From RGIG4708 sp045538875 (lineage in GTDB: Bacteria; Bacillota; Clostridia; UMGS1810): 64,000 bases of DNA. Positions 1 through 7,954 of the stretch are shown piece by piece (positions within the stretch are counted from its first letter, which is position 1; the number at the start of each line of letters is the position of its first letter). The notes beneath the pieces are model-generated. The model did no database searches, was not told the origin of the DNA, and was given only the letters and a program-made list of their open reading frames with translations. A program made the position numbers and the translations under genes. The stretch spans positions 1-64,000 of the forward strand of contig JAZQEG010000017.1 in NCBI GenBank assembly GCA_045538875.1, given 5' to 3'.

Positions 1-1
1 C

Positions 2-235
2 GACACAAGAGCAAGTCGTGCCCGTTGGACAAACTTTGGGTGCGAAAAGGCTGTGTCGGGGTTTGCGGGTTATGCACCGCCTGCCAAGGTGCTTGAGAGT
101 GTAAATGATATTGTTTGGGAGCTACACCACAGAGGAATAATAACGGACAAGCAGTTATGGCTTGAAAAGCTTAATGAAGACAAGGATATCTATTGGCTTG
201 CACAAAAAGTATGTAAATTAACGAAAAACAAGTAA
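2..235 (+). CDS. C-terminal fragment of an unrecognised protein
   Basis: The frame is open from the window edge, so the start lies outside; about 77 residues remain, ending in a Lys-rich tail and TAA at 233-235. A GTG at 53 is in frame but is probably internal, because the frame reads on upstream of it. The fragment is hydrophilic with several Trp residues (motifs IVWELHHRG, LWLEKL and IYWLAQKV) and shows no membrane segment. I do not recognise a family. The repeated short Trp-containing helices loosely recall C-termini of phage or secreted cell-wall proteins, but that is only an impression. A strong terminator follows 12 bases after the stop. It is one of few plus-strand genes and lies beside a deacetylase gene that has lost its 3' end. 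Confidence 0.6.
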   Translation, partial: DTRASRARWTNFGCEKAVSGFAGYAPPAKVLESVNDIVWELHHRGIITDKQLWLEKLNEDKDIYWLAQKVCKLTKNK

Positions 236-246
236 TAAAGTAGTTT

Positions 247-280
247 AGGGTAGACCGTTAAAAGTCTACCCTATTTTTTA
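247..280 (+). terminator. Rho-independent terminator of the fragment gene
   Basis: A perfect 9-bp stem (AGGGTAGAC, 247-255, with GTCTACCCT, 264-272) encloses an 8-nt loop and is followed by ATTTTTTA. The T tract is only on the plus side, so it serves the plus-strand gene and not the convergent deacetylase. Confidence 0.85.
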
Positions 281-289
281 CAGATGAAG

Positions 290-862
290 CTAAATATCCA
301 AATTATATACATTTCCTTTTGTATCTATTCTTTCTACCGACCATTGTATTGTGTACATACCAATGTCGCGCATTGCTCCAACAACATCGTTGTTATAATC
401 ACCGTAAGGCGGCCTAAAAAGTATAGGCTCTGCTCCGGTAATATTTTTGATTTTGTTGTTGCAATCAATTACCTCCTGTTTCATTTTGTCTGTTGTAAGC
501 TGTGTCATATGGGGATGTGAGTCCGAATGGTTCATAATCTCGTGACCTGCGTCACTAAGAGCTTTAACAGCATCGGGATATTTGTCTACCCAGTCACCCA
601 CTACAAAAAAAGTAGTTTTTACTCCATAATCCTCCAAAATTTTTATTAGTACAGGAGTATCCTCTGCTCCCCATGCAGCGTCAAAACTGATTGCACACAC
701 CTTTTCCTCTTTGTCTACACAATATATGGGCAAATCTCTTTTTACGCTGTTTTCAAACACGCTCACGGTATTGCTCCAATTAAACAAAACAAGAATAACA
801 ATAAACAAAAACAATCCTAAATATAACAGTAAAGATTTTTTTGTAAGTACAAATAACTTCAT
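290..862 (-). CDS. Polysaccharide deacetylase (NodB fold), C-terminally truncated
   Basis: Predicted membrane-anchored carbohydrate esterase 4 enzyme that would remove acetyl groups from peptidoglycan or another glycan outside the cell. The N-terminus has one hydrophobic helix (about residues 10-28). The NodB domain starts near residue 55 with FDAAWG (catalytic/metal Asp61), followed by TTFFVVGDW, the metal-binding NHSDSH motif (His112 and His116) and RPPYG (150-154). FDAAWG resembles PdaB-like sporulation deacetylases. The protein stops at residue 190, just after IQWSV. Family members normally continue some 50 residues to a conserved Leu-His motif in the last strand, which is missing here. 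No continuation is visible in another frame beyond the stop, so this is a real loss and not a single frameshift. It may be a pseudogene. It is last in a minus-strand run after the VanZ-like gene. Confidence 0.8.
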   Translation of the reverse strand: MKLFVLTKKSLLLYLGLFLFIVILVLFNWSNTVSVFENSVKRDLPIYCVDKEEKVCAISFDAAWGAEDTPVLIKILEDYGVKTTFFVVGDWVDKYPDAVKALSDAGHEIMNHSDSHPHMTQLTTDKMKQEVIDCNNKIKNITGAEPILFRPPYGDYNNDVVGAMRDIGMYTIQWSVERIDTKGNVYNLDI

Positions 863-894
863 CGTATCACCTCTTGTATAATTATATTTAACAA

Positions 895-1353
895 TTATAC
901 AAGAGATGCTTTATTTTTATGCCATTTTTCAAACAGTTTTGTAAAAATTATAACAAAAATTATGCCAAGTACACTGCCACAGCAATCCACAAATATATCA
1001 AAAATTCTGCAAGCTCTTCCTGGCACAAACATCTGATGCACTTCGTCTGTTACGGAATACAGAGCACAAAATACAAAGGAAAAACTAAATTTGTTTTTAA
1101 AATATCTGCATTTTTGTATTGCTTTGTACATAAGTATACCAAGCGCAAAATATATAACAAAATGTGCAGATTTTCGAACAACAAAGCTTAGTGATTGTGC
1201 AATGCTTTGCAGCTGTGCATCAGTTAAATTTGGCATAAAAAATCCAATAATGATTTTTGTAAGCCTGCCGCTTAAGCCAGAGGATGCATCTGCTGTTTGT
1301 GCCGAAAACAAAAATATTATTATTTGCCAAATAACAACCAAAACAGAATACAA
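895..1353 (-). CDS. VanZ-like membrane protein
   Basis: A 152-residue VanZ-family integral membrane protein with about four hydrophobic segments. Visible family signatures are FLFSAQ near the N-terminus, RKSAHFVIYFALG in the middle, and DEVHQMFVPGR followed by DIFVDCCGSVLG. VanZ confers low-level teicoplanin resistance in enterococci, but most chromosomal homologues have no assigned job. The start is a TTG at 1353, two bases after the TAA of the upstream dGTPase-like gene. A GAGGTG Shine-Dalgarno lies inside the end of that gene (about 1362-1367), which points to translational coupling. No ATG is available nearby in frame. Confidence 0.85.
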   Translation of the reverse strand: MYSVLVVIWQIIIFLFSAQTADASSGLSGRLTKIIIGFFMPNLTDAQLQSIAQSLSFVVRKSAHFVIYFALGILMYKAIQKCRYFKNKFSFSFVFCALYSVTDEVHQMFVPGRACRIFDIFVDCCGSVLGIIFVIIFTKLFEKWHKNKASLV

Positions 1354-1355
1354 AA

Positions 1356-2540
1356 TTACACCTCATTAAAATATGATTTATACTCAATATAAATATCATC
1401 AGGAAACATAAGTTGATACAAATCAATAAAATAATCGTCTGTCATACTTGCAATGTAATCAACAACAATCTGATTGGGCTCTGTATTTGCATAGTCATCG
1501 CCCTTGTAATACTTGCGCCATCCATTTACAAAATCAATATGATGCTTAAATACAGGTGATTTTTTGTTATTGGTAAATACATCATCAAGCAACTTTACAT
1601 ATAGCTTTTCAAACATATTGGCAAACAACTCCTGCTGAGGCTTTGCAACCTGCTCAGACAAATAAATAAGCTTGTAATTATCTGCTTTTGCCTGCTTTAA
1701 AGCGTCAAAATATTCATCACTCAAAATTATTTTATCTTTACCATAGCTGTTTTCTATTATATTAACAATAAGGTTGTTTATCATTACAGAATTAAAGCTA
1801 CCAATTGTTTCATCAACCTTAAAATCGCTGCTGTTCATAACACCTGCTTTTTCTGCATCCTGACGGTCTTTGCCCAAATATGCAATAAGGTCGCTTATTC
1901 GTACCACACACGCTTCAAGAGATGAAGGCAAGATTTTGTTGGCATATTCTCTGCTTGTGTAGCAGTTTTCAACCTTTTTGTCAAATTCTTCAAAATTTAA
2001 AATCTGCTGCGGCACATATTCTTTAAGCTCAATTTCACCATTATGTGATAGTATGCCGTCAAGAGTCTGAAGTGAAATATTATAGTTAAAAATTTTGTCA
2101 AGCACACGCACGCTGTGTACATTGTGCAAAAATATTCTGCCTGTGTTTTGATAGTACATTTTGTTAAGATATTTTTCGCCTGCGTGACCAAAGGGAGTGT
2201 GTCCTATGTCATGGCCAAGCGCAATTGCCTCAATTAAATCGAGGTTTAGCCCAAGCAATCTGCCAATGTTACGCGCAATTCGCGACACAAACTGAACATG
2301 AAGAGCTCTGCGGGTTATATCATCATTTTTGTACAGTGAAAAAACCTGAGTCTTGTCGGTATATCTATTGTAGTACGGGCAATTCATAATTTTTTCTGAA
2401 TCTCTTATATACGCAGGGCGCCACAAATTTGCAACATCGTGTAACTTATTGCGCCTGATTTCACAGTCATTGTACAAACGCACATTTTTATCCTGCATTA
2501 TTTTGTTTTGTACTTCAGCACTCAATCCTTTATACTTCAT
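1356..2540 (-). CDS. dgt: dGTP triphosphohydrolase-like HD-domain protein
   Basis: A 394-residue HD-superfamily metal-dependent phosphohydrolase of the dGTPase type, which splits dNTPs to deoxynucleoside and tripolyphosphate. The N-terminal region holds NCPYYNRYTDKTQVF. The metal-binding histidine (RALHVQ, about His81) and GHDIGHTPFGHAGE (HD at 110-111) follow, and a C-terminal Asp typical of the family is likely in RISDLIAYLGKD. Length fits the family (350-450). It lies 12 bases downstream of topB and overlaps the Shine-Dalgarno region of the VanZ-like gene, so the three are probably co-transcribed. The exact nucleotide preference cannot be read from sequence. Confidence 0.88.
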   Translation of the reverse strand: MKYKGLSAEVQNKIMQDKNVRLYNDCEIRRNKLHDVANLWRPAYIRDSEKIMNCPYYNRYTDKTQVFSLYKNDDITRRALHVQFVSRIARNIGRLLGLNLDLIEAIALGHDIGHTPFGHAGEKYLNKMYYQNTGRIFLHNVHSVRVLDKIFNYNISLQTLDGILSHNGEIELKEYVPQQILNFEEFDKKVENCYTSREYANKILPSSLEACVVRISDLIAYLGKDRQDAEKAGVMNSSDFKVDETIGSFNSVMINNLIVNIIENSYGKDKIILSDEYFDALKQAKADNYKLIYLSEQVAKPQQELFANMFEKLYVKLLDDVFTNNKKSPVFKHHIDFVNGWRKYYKGDDYANTEPNQIVVDYIASMTDDYFIDLYQLMFPDDIYIEYKSYFNEV

Positions 2541-2552
2541 ACTATCTCTCCA

Positions 2553-4661
2553 TTAATCGTTAAAATCAAAAACTGCTCTTCCATTTTCGAGCTTAAGATA
2601 TCCGTTAAATTCCTTACCTGTTTTTGGTGATATAAAACCATTAATTTTATAGCTTTTGCCGCTTTGGAGCATTTTTTTGACATTTGATACAGAAATAACT
2701 CTTTGGCAAATTACATTACTTATAGCAAATTTGCAGCCATTATGTTTATAAGCCGAACAACCATAACCAAAGCTTGTGCGCACAACATTGCCCGAGCAAA
2801 GCGGACAACTTCCCACAACATCTCCAAAAAAACCATCGTCTGTGTCATTTTCGGGCGTTGTTTGTTTTTTAACAAATACATCATTGATTTCTGCTTTTGC
2901 AATTTCAATGCTGTCACTAACAGAAATTTCTCCGCGAAACACTTTTTTGAGTGCCTTACCTATTTCGGCTGTTTTGTATTTATCCATACTAATGTTCATA
3001 CGCACAAGAGACTCAATTAAATTTTCGCCATCGGGCAAAATTTTATATACATCCTTTTTTAGCTCAATGTATTTGCTCTTTTTGGCATTGTCTATAATGC
3101 CAGTACGGGTTGCCTCGGTGCCAAGCTCCAATCCATCAAAAATTGCTTTGTACTCATCTTCGTCACTGTTATCGTCGGCTGCTTTCTTTTTGTCATCTTT
3201 AAACGGATTTTTTAAGTAATTGTTTAAAGTTTCTATAGTGTAATGCTTTGGGGGCTGTGTTTCTTTTTCTGTAGGTTTAAAATCAATATTTACCTTGTCG
3301 CCTTTGTTAAGGTTAGGCAAAATTTTATCTTTTTTTGAATAATCGTCAAACTTTGTCCACCCTGAGCTTTCGATAATGTTTCCTTTAAGCAAAAATTGCT
3401 CAAAGCCTCCTACATCAATTGTAATTTCTGTTTTTTGAACAATGCAGTCCTCGCTGCAAAATACCGCTACAAACCTGCGCATAATTGCAGAATAAACAGC
3501 AAACTCTTCCTCGGTCAAATCTGATTTTTTTGGTATTTTATAAGTTGGTGTAAGTGCAGAATGTGACTCGATTTTTGAATCGTCAAAAATATTTTTACCG
3601 TCTTTAAATTTTACTGGATAACCAAGCTTAGATACCAAGTCAATAATTGATTTTATCTTTGACTTTTCTGCAGTGGCAAGATATTCCGAATTTGTTCTGG
3701 GGTATGTAACATAGCCCCTTTCGTACAAATCCTGAACTATTTTAAGGCTTTTTTCCATAGACATTTTATATTTTTTGCCAAGTACATTTTGCAATTTGGT
3801 TAGCGAATACAGCTTACCCGCCTTTAAAACATCTTTTTTTGTTTTTTTAGATGTTACATATGCCCCAGAGCTGTTATATTTGTTACACAAAGCCTGAGCA
3901 TTGTATTTTTCATCTTTTTTAAAATGTTGCTTGCTTGTAAGCTCAACTTGTTCACCATTAGTAACAGCATTGCTTACAATTGCATAATAAATTTCGGGTT
4001 TAAAGTTGCGTATTGCCATATCTCTATCATATATAGCCTTTACAATTGGTACAATTACCCTGCCCACACGAAGCAGCTTGCCACTTTTAAGTGTTGCATA
4101 TCTTGTCAAGTTTACTCCATACAGCCAGTCAATATAAGTGCGGGCATAGCCCTCATTTGCAAGATTATCATATTCATGTTCACTTTTTAGTTGGTCAAGT
4201 GCAGCACAAATTGTTTCGGGAGTTTGGTCGGGCAACCACAGCCTCATAAATGGCTTGTTTGTCTGCCTTGCCTGCTCAACACAAATACGGATTATAATTT
4301 CACCCTCTCGGTCGGCATCGCCTGCGTTTATTATTGTGTCTACATCATCACGGTTGACAAGAGATTTTATAATTTCAAACTGTTTTTTTACACCGCTGTC
4401 CACCTGCTTTGTGTTTTGGTCTTTTTTTAACTCAAACACAAATTTTTGAGGAAAGCAAGGTATATTAGCTGTTGTCCATTTATGAGAGCCATCAGGATTT
4501 GGCAAGTAATGCTCAATATCTGCAAGTGAAAACAAATGCCCAAAAACCCAAGTAACAATGTACTCCTTACCTATAAAATATCCGTCTGCTCTTTTCATTG
4601 AGCCTATGCTCGAGGTAATATTTCGGGCAAGGCTCGGTTTTTCTGCAATTATAAGTTTAAT
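2553..4661 (-). CDS. topB: DNA topoisomerase III (TopB-like), ATT start codon
   Basis: Type IA topoisomerase of 702 residues that nicks one DNA strand, passes the other and reseals it. The first ATG (4598) would remove the N-terminal Toprim motif. In the same frame upstream the sequence encodes KLIIAEKPSLARNI, the canonical beginning with the essential Glu. The frame runs back to a TAA with no ATG, GTG or TTG. An ATT at 4659-4661 sits exactly where the initiator Met belongs, 8 bases after AAAGGCGG, a near-perfect Shine-Dalgarno. Other features are DADREGE (about 115-121), the active-site Tyr in VTYPRT (about residue 320), a Cys-rich zinc-ribbon-like segment (GSCPLCSGN) and a C-terminal GFISPKTGKEFNGYL module found in Firmicute TopB proteins. 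The gene follows the secreted nuclease by 27 bases. Confidence 0.88.
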   Translation of the reverse strand: MKLIIAEKPSLARNITSSIGSMKRADGYFIGKEYIVTWVFGHLFSLADIEHYLPNPDGSHKWTTANIPCFPQKFVFELKKDQNTKQVDSGVKKQFEIIKSLVNRDDVDTIINAGDADREGEIIIRICVEQARQTNKPFMRLWLPDQTPETICAALDQLKSEHEYDNLANEGYARTYIDWLYGVNLTRYATLKSGKLLRVGRVIVPIVKAIYDRDMAIRNFKPEIYYAIVSNAVTNGEQVELTSKQHFKKDEKYNAQALCNKYNSSGAYVTSKKTKKDVLKAGKLYSLTKLQNVLGKKYKMSMEKSLKIVQDLYERGYVTYPRTNSEYLATAEKSKIKSIIDLVSKLGYPVKFKDGKNIFDDSKIESHSALTPTYKIPKKSDLTEEEFAVYSAIMRRFVAVFCSEDCIVQKTEITIDVGGFEQFLLKGNIIESSGWTKFDDYSKKDKILPNLNKGDKVNIDFKPTEKETQPPKHYTIETLNNYLKNPFKDDKKKAADDNSDEDEYKAIFDGLELGTEATRTGIIDNAKKSKYIELKKDVYKILPDGENLIESLVRMNISMDKYKTAEIGKALKKVFRGEISVSDSIEIAKAEINDVFVKKQTTPENDTDDGFFGDVVGSCPLCSGNVVRTSFGYGCSAYKHNGCKFAISNVICQRVISVSNVKKMLQSGKSYKINGFISPKTGKEFNGYLKLENGRAVFDFND

Positions 4662-4688
4662 ATTAATTACCGCCTTTGTTAATTATAT

Positions 4689-5972
4689 TCATTTTGTACA
4701 CTTAGAGCAAGGTGTAAGGCCCAATGCTGTTGCTTGATTAATAGTAATCACAAAACTATTTTTTCCTCCACACTGGGCATCATAGTGATATTTTTTTCCT
4801 GTTGGAGTGCGATATACGCTCATATCAGTGTTTATGTTATCGTTAACATTATTTAAAACATCTTCCTTAGGAGCAGAATTTTTTAAGGTGCTATCGCCAG
4901 TTGAATAATCGATAATCACAGTTGGTTCAACATTATAACAATACACACAAAAACAAATTCCATAACCGTTATCTTCAACAGAATATGCTTCTAACAAAAC
5001 CCCGTCGGCAACTAGGTTGTTTTGTTTAAAAATGGGTGTTACTCTGTACATTACATGGTTGCCTGTTTGCTCAATATAATCATCAATCATATTTTCAAAC
5101 GGGAGCATACCCTCAATATTCAAATACCTGGTTCCAGTAATAATATTTCTTTTATTTGCATTTTCACCCGTCAACTGATATCCAATCAAATGACATCTGT
5201 TGTACAGATATTTTCCTGATATGGTATCATAGCTTTTATTTATCCACCCTGTTGGAGTAACAGAGCTAATACTTTCTCTTTCATCTTGAGGCATTATATC
5301 ATTTGATATCGAGGCCATACAAACATCACAACGGCCTAAATCATCAAGGCTGCTGTAATATTCAAACGAGCCTCCAATAATTTCATACTCTTTAAACATA
5401 GGTACACCATTATTAATATGTACATATGGCGAATCGGTATATGCAGGTATTACACTCAAAAGATAATTGTACTCTTGTTGGTCTAACGAATTTTTGATTA
5501 TTGTTACTGTTTGAGTGTCTGCCTCCCATGCAACGCCAAGGTTAAATCCTTCGGCTACAAAACGAATCGGAAGCATTGTGCGGCTGTTAATCACTTTAGG
5601 AGCAACATCAAGCGTATATGCTTGGTTATTTAAATAAGCTGTGTTGCTATTAATCACAAGAGTTATGACATCATCTTCCATAGTCAGTTCAACTGTTTGA
5701 GTTTCATCATTCCACTCAACAACACCGTCAAATGCCTCTATAATTGCTCTGATTGGCACTAGTGTGCGACCGTTTGTTACTACAGGTTTTGTACCTCTGC
5801 CAGCATCAATTTCAGCTTGAATACCATTTACATCCATTAAAGGATTATTAATTTGCAAGCTAACAACAACATCTTTATTATTTAATGCAGCAGCGGCCGT
5901 TAAGCATGCAAAACAATTAAATACAAATACAAGTACAATTGTTAAAATTGTAAGTTTGCGACACTTTTTCAT
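4689..5972 (-). CDS. Secreted EndA-like DNA/RNA non-specific endonuclease with copper-amine-oxidase-like stalk
   Basis: A 427-residue exported protein with a signal peptide (about residues 1-28, KKCRK then a hydrophobic run ending CLTAAAA). Next comes a copper amine oxidase N-terminal-like domain (about 35-165) with two typical repeats, GRTLVPIRAIIEAF and SRTMLPIRFVAEGF, a surface module common in Clostridia. The catalytic domain (about 180-345) is of the EndA/NucA ββα-metal type. NRCHLIGYQLTGENANKRN supplies the general-base His and metal Asn region (DRGH in most relatives, NRCH here), and GTRYLNIEGMLPFE follows. A C-terminal piece (HYDAQCGGKNS ... LTPCSKC) has paired Cys residues and may bind metal. 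It probably degrades extracellular nucleic acid; a role in DNA uptake as for pneumococcal EndA is speculative. The promoter is about 120 bases upstream. Confidence 0.83.
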   Translation of the reverse strand: MKKCRKLTILTIVLVFVFNCFACLTAAAALNNKDVVVSLQINNPLMDVNGIQAEIDAGRGTKPVVTNGRTLVPIRAIIEAFDGVVEWNDETQTVELTMEDDVITLVINSNTAYLNNQAYTLDVAPKVINSRTMLPIRFVAEGFNLGVAWEADTQTVTIIKNSLDQQEYNYLLSVIPAYTDSPYVHINNGVPMFKEYEIIGGSFEYYSSLDDLGRCDVCMASISNDIMPQDERESISSVTPTGWINKSYDTISGKYLYNRCHLIGYQLTGENANKRNIITGTRYLNIEGMLPFENMIDDYIEQTGNHVMYRVTPIFKQNNLVADGVLLEAYSVEDNGYGICFCVYCYNVEPTVIIDYSTGDSTLKNSAPKEDVLNNVNDNINTDMSVYRTPTGKKYHYDAQCGGKNSFVITINQATALGLTPCSKCTK

Positions 5973-6068
5973 AATTATTCCCCCATTATAATAAAGATAG
6001 TAATCTTACAAATTATTCTTTTTTACTTTCATTTTTTTATACTTATATAAATTACATTTATAAGCACA

Positions 6069-6120
6069 AAAGAGCGACAGCTCTTAAGAATTTTATATAA
6101 TAAAATTCTGTATGTGTCAA
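6069..6120 (-). promoter_or_regulatory. SigA-type promoter and leader hairpin of the nuclease-topB run
   Basis: On the minus strand TTGACA (6115-6120) and TATAAA (6092-6097) are 17 bases apart. The transcribed leader contains the hairpin AAGAGC-TGTC-GCTCTT at 6069-6084, about 100 bases before the ATG. Confidence 0.65.
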
Positions 6121-6130
6121 TTATATCACA

Positions 6131-6174
6131 AAAAAATAAAAAGGACAATGCCTTTATCACAACATTGTCCTTTT
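6131..6174 (-). terminator. Rho-independent terminator after manganese catalase
   Basis: A 12-bp stem (6139-6150 with 6163-6174, core AAGGACAATG) is followed on the minus strand by a T-rich tract (A-rich at 6131-6140 on the plus strand). It lies 5 bases after the catalase stop codon and just upstream of the nuclease promoter. Confidence 0.88.
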
Positions 6175-6178
6175 CATT

Positions 6179-6844
6179 TTAATTAAACACAGGTTTTTGT
6201 ACATTTATTTCTTTTGGGGCATCTTTCGGTGAAGGGTTTGACATACTAAAATACATTTTTGCCGCCTTTGTAGTGCCAAAATCTCGGTTAGAACCGCTGT
6301 CCTGCACCTTGTTAAAAGCATCTCTAAACATTTGATTATGCGCTTCTTCCCTGTTTAAAAGAAAATCTATTGTTTCCCTTACTTTTTTATCGTCTATTTG
6401 TCTATACAGATATTCATACACAACCTTTGCTCTTTGTTCTGATGCTATATTTGACAACAAATCTGCACAAAGGTCACCTGTTACAGTTACATAGTCGCCA
6501 GTCCACGAATATCCTGATGCATTTATCAACCCCGGATTGAGCCCCAAAATAACATGTGACTGAATTTCACCCGAAGGAACCTTGCTTGCGTCAACATCAT
6601 GGCCATTAAGCATATTTATAGTCTGAGCAATCATTTCCATATGCCCCATTTCTTCTGCAGCTATGTCCAAAAACAAATCTTTGATTTGTGCATCTTTAAT
6701 CCTAAAGCTCTGCGACATATACTGCATCGCAGCTTTTAGTTCACCGTTGCCACCGCCAAGCTGCTCTTGTAAAAGTGCTGCATATTGAGGATTTGGTCTT
6801 TCTACCCCCACAGGATGAAATAACTGTTTTTCGTGTTTAAACAA
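6179..6844 (-). CDS. Manganese catalase / CotJC-like protein
   Basis: A 221-residue di-manganese catalase family protein, a ferritin-like four-helix bundle that dismutates hydrogen peroxide; CotJC-type members are also found in spore coats. The sequence begins FKHEKQLFHPVGVERPNPQY and continues with LQEQLGGGNGELKAAMQY and DIAAEEMGHMEMIAQTI, which carry Glu and His metal ligands. A second ligand helix has SEQRAKVVYEYL and REEAHNQMF. An upstream ATG at 6976 would add 44 hydrophobic residues foreign to the family. I chose the TTG at 6844 because GAGGTG lies 7 bases before it and family sequences begin at this point. It is transcribed divergently from the ZIP transporter. Defence against peroxide in an anaerobe or a spore-coat role are both possible. 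Confidence 0.87.
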   Translation of the reverse strand: MFKHEKQLFHPVGVERPNPQYAALLQEQLGGGNGELKAAMQYMSQSFRIKDAQIKDLFLDIAAEEMGHMEMIAQTINMLNGHDVDASKVPSGEIQSHVILGLNPGLINASGYSWTGDYVTVTGDLCADLLSNIASEQRAKVVYEYLYRQIDDKKVRETIDFLLNREEAHNQMFRDAFNKVQDSGSNRDFGTTKAAKMYFSMSNPSPKDAPKEINVQKPVFN

Positions 6845-7043
6845 TAAAATACACCTCTTTTTGTAGAATATACTAGTATTATTTTCAAAAAAGGCAAATT
6901 TATTCAAATTATTAAAATTAACACTATATAAATTAACAATCATTAACAAGATAACGAGTAACAAGAGTGTTAACATTTTGTATCAATTATCAATTCCTCA
7001 CAAATTTGACTTTTTAAAATATAATAAATAGTGGAGGTGTTAT

Positions 7044-7847
7044 ATGAATAATTACGTAGTAATGGCACTGATTGCAACAATAGGCACATGGCTTGTAACA
7101 GCAGTTGGAGCTGCAACGGTTGCGTTTTTTAAATCTCCTAATCAAAAAATTTTAAATGTTATGTTGGGTTTTGCTTCGGGCGTTATGATTGCAGCAAGCT
7201 TTTGGTCACTTTTGCAGCCTGCAATAGAACGTGCTGAGCAAGTTTCTACCCTACCTGCATATATTGTTGCAACAACAGGATTTATTTTAGGTGCGTTGTT
7301 TATATGGATATCGGATAAAGCTGTTTCGTTTACACGAAACAAAACCAACAACATAGAAAAAACTACAAGTGAAAAATTAAACAGAATTATTATGCTTATT
7401 TTATCAATTACCTTGCACAATATCCCCGAAGGATTGGCTGTTGGTGTTGCATTTGGTGCACTGCAAACATCGGGATTTAGCAGCGAAAGCCTGATGGGTG
7501 CAATTACAATTGCTGTTGGAATAGGACTTCAAAATTTTCCCGAAGGTGCTGCTGTGTCACTACCACTACGAAGAGAAGGCTATTCAAGAAAAAAGAGTTT
7601 TTTGTATGGTCAGGCATCGGGTATGGTTGAACCATTAGCAGGAGTAATTGGTGCAATACTGGTTGTGTATGTACAAAAAATTTTACCGTATGCTTTATCT
7701 TTTGCTGCAGGAGCAATGATTTTGGTGGCTGTACATGAACTAATCCCCGAGTGTCAAAAAAACCAAAAAAATCAACCCTATTTTTCTACAATGGGCATTA
7801 TCTGCGGTTTTGCAGTAATGATGCTATTAGATGTAATGCTAGGCTGA
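7044..7847 (+). CDS. ZIP-family divalent metal transporter
   Basis: A 267-residue inner-membrane transporter of the ZIP family (ZupT/GufA type), which imports zinc and often iron or manganese. Eight hydrophobic segments can be traced. The signature metal-binding helices are visible: HNIPEGLAVGVAFG (about 129-142) and QNFPEGAAVSLPL (about 163-175), with the His/Asn/Glu ligands in each, plus VHELIPECQ in a later helix. A His-rich loop, common in eukaryotic members, is absent; the loop here is Lys/Thr rich. GGAGGTG lies 6 bases before the ATG. Divergence from a manganese catalase makes manganese supply a tempting but unproven link. Confidence 0.9.
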   Translation: MNNYVVMALIATIGTWLVTAVGAATVAFFKSPNQKILNVMLGFASGVMIAASFWSLLQPAIERAEQVSTLPAYIVATTGFILGALFIWISDKAVSFTRNKTNNIEKTTSEKLNRIIMLILSITLHNIPEGLAVGVAFGALQTSGFSSESLMGAITIAVGIGLQNFPEGAAVSLPLRREGYSRKKSFLYGQASGMVEPLAGVIGAILVVYVQKILPYALSFAAGAMILVAVHELIPECQKNQKNQPYFSTMGIICGFAVMMLLDVMLG

Positions 7848-7913
7848 TTGCACAAGCAGCTTTTTTACACTCAATAAAAATTTAACATACGTACTGATGA
7901 ATTAAAATTTTAT

Positions 7914-7954
7914 ACAAAAAATCGGTGCAGAAAAATCTGCACCGATAATTTTTA
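7914..7954. terminator. Bidirectional terminator between ZIP gene and ppdK
   Basis: A perfect 11-bp stem (ATCGGTGCAGA, 7921-7931, with its complement at 7936-7946) has an AAAA loop, an A tract on its left and a T tract on its right. It can stop transcription of both convergent genes. Confidence 0.88.

Noticed and set aside
6845..6976. Hydrophobic N-terminal extension of the manganese catalase (possible signal peptide)
   Set aside because: The TTG at 6844 has a GAGGTG site and matches the family start; the upstream codons include no ribosome-binding site and encode a sequence foreign to the family.
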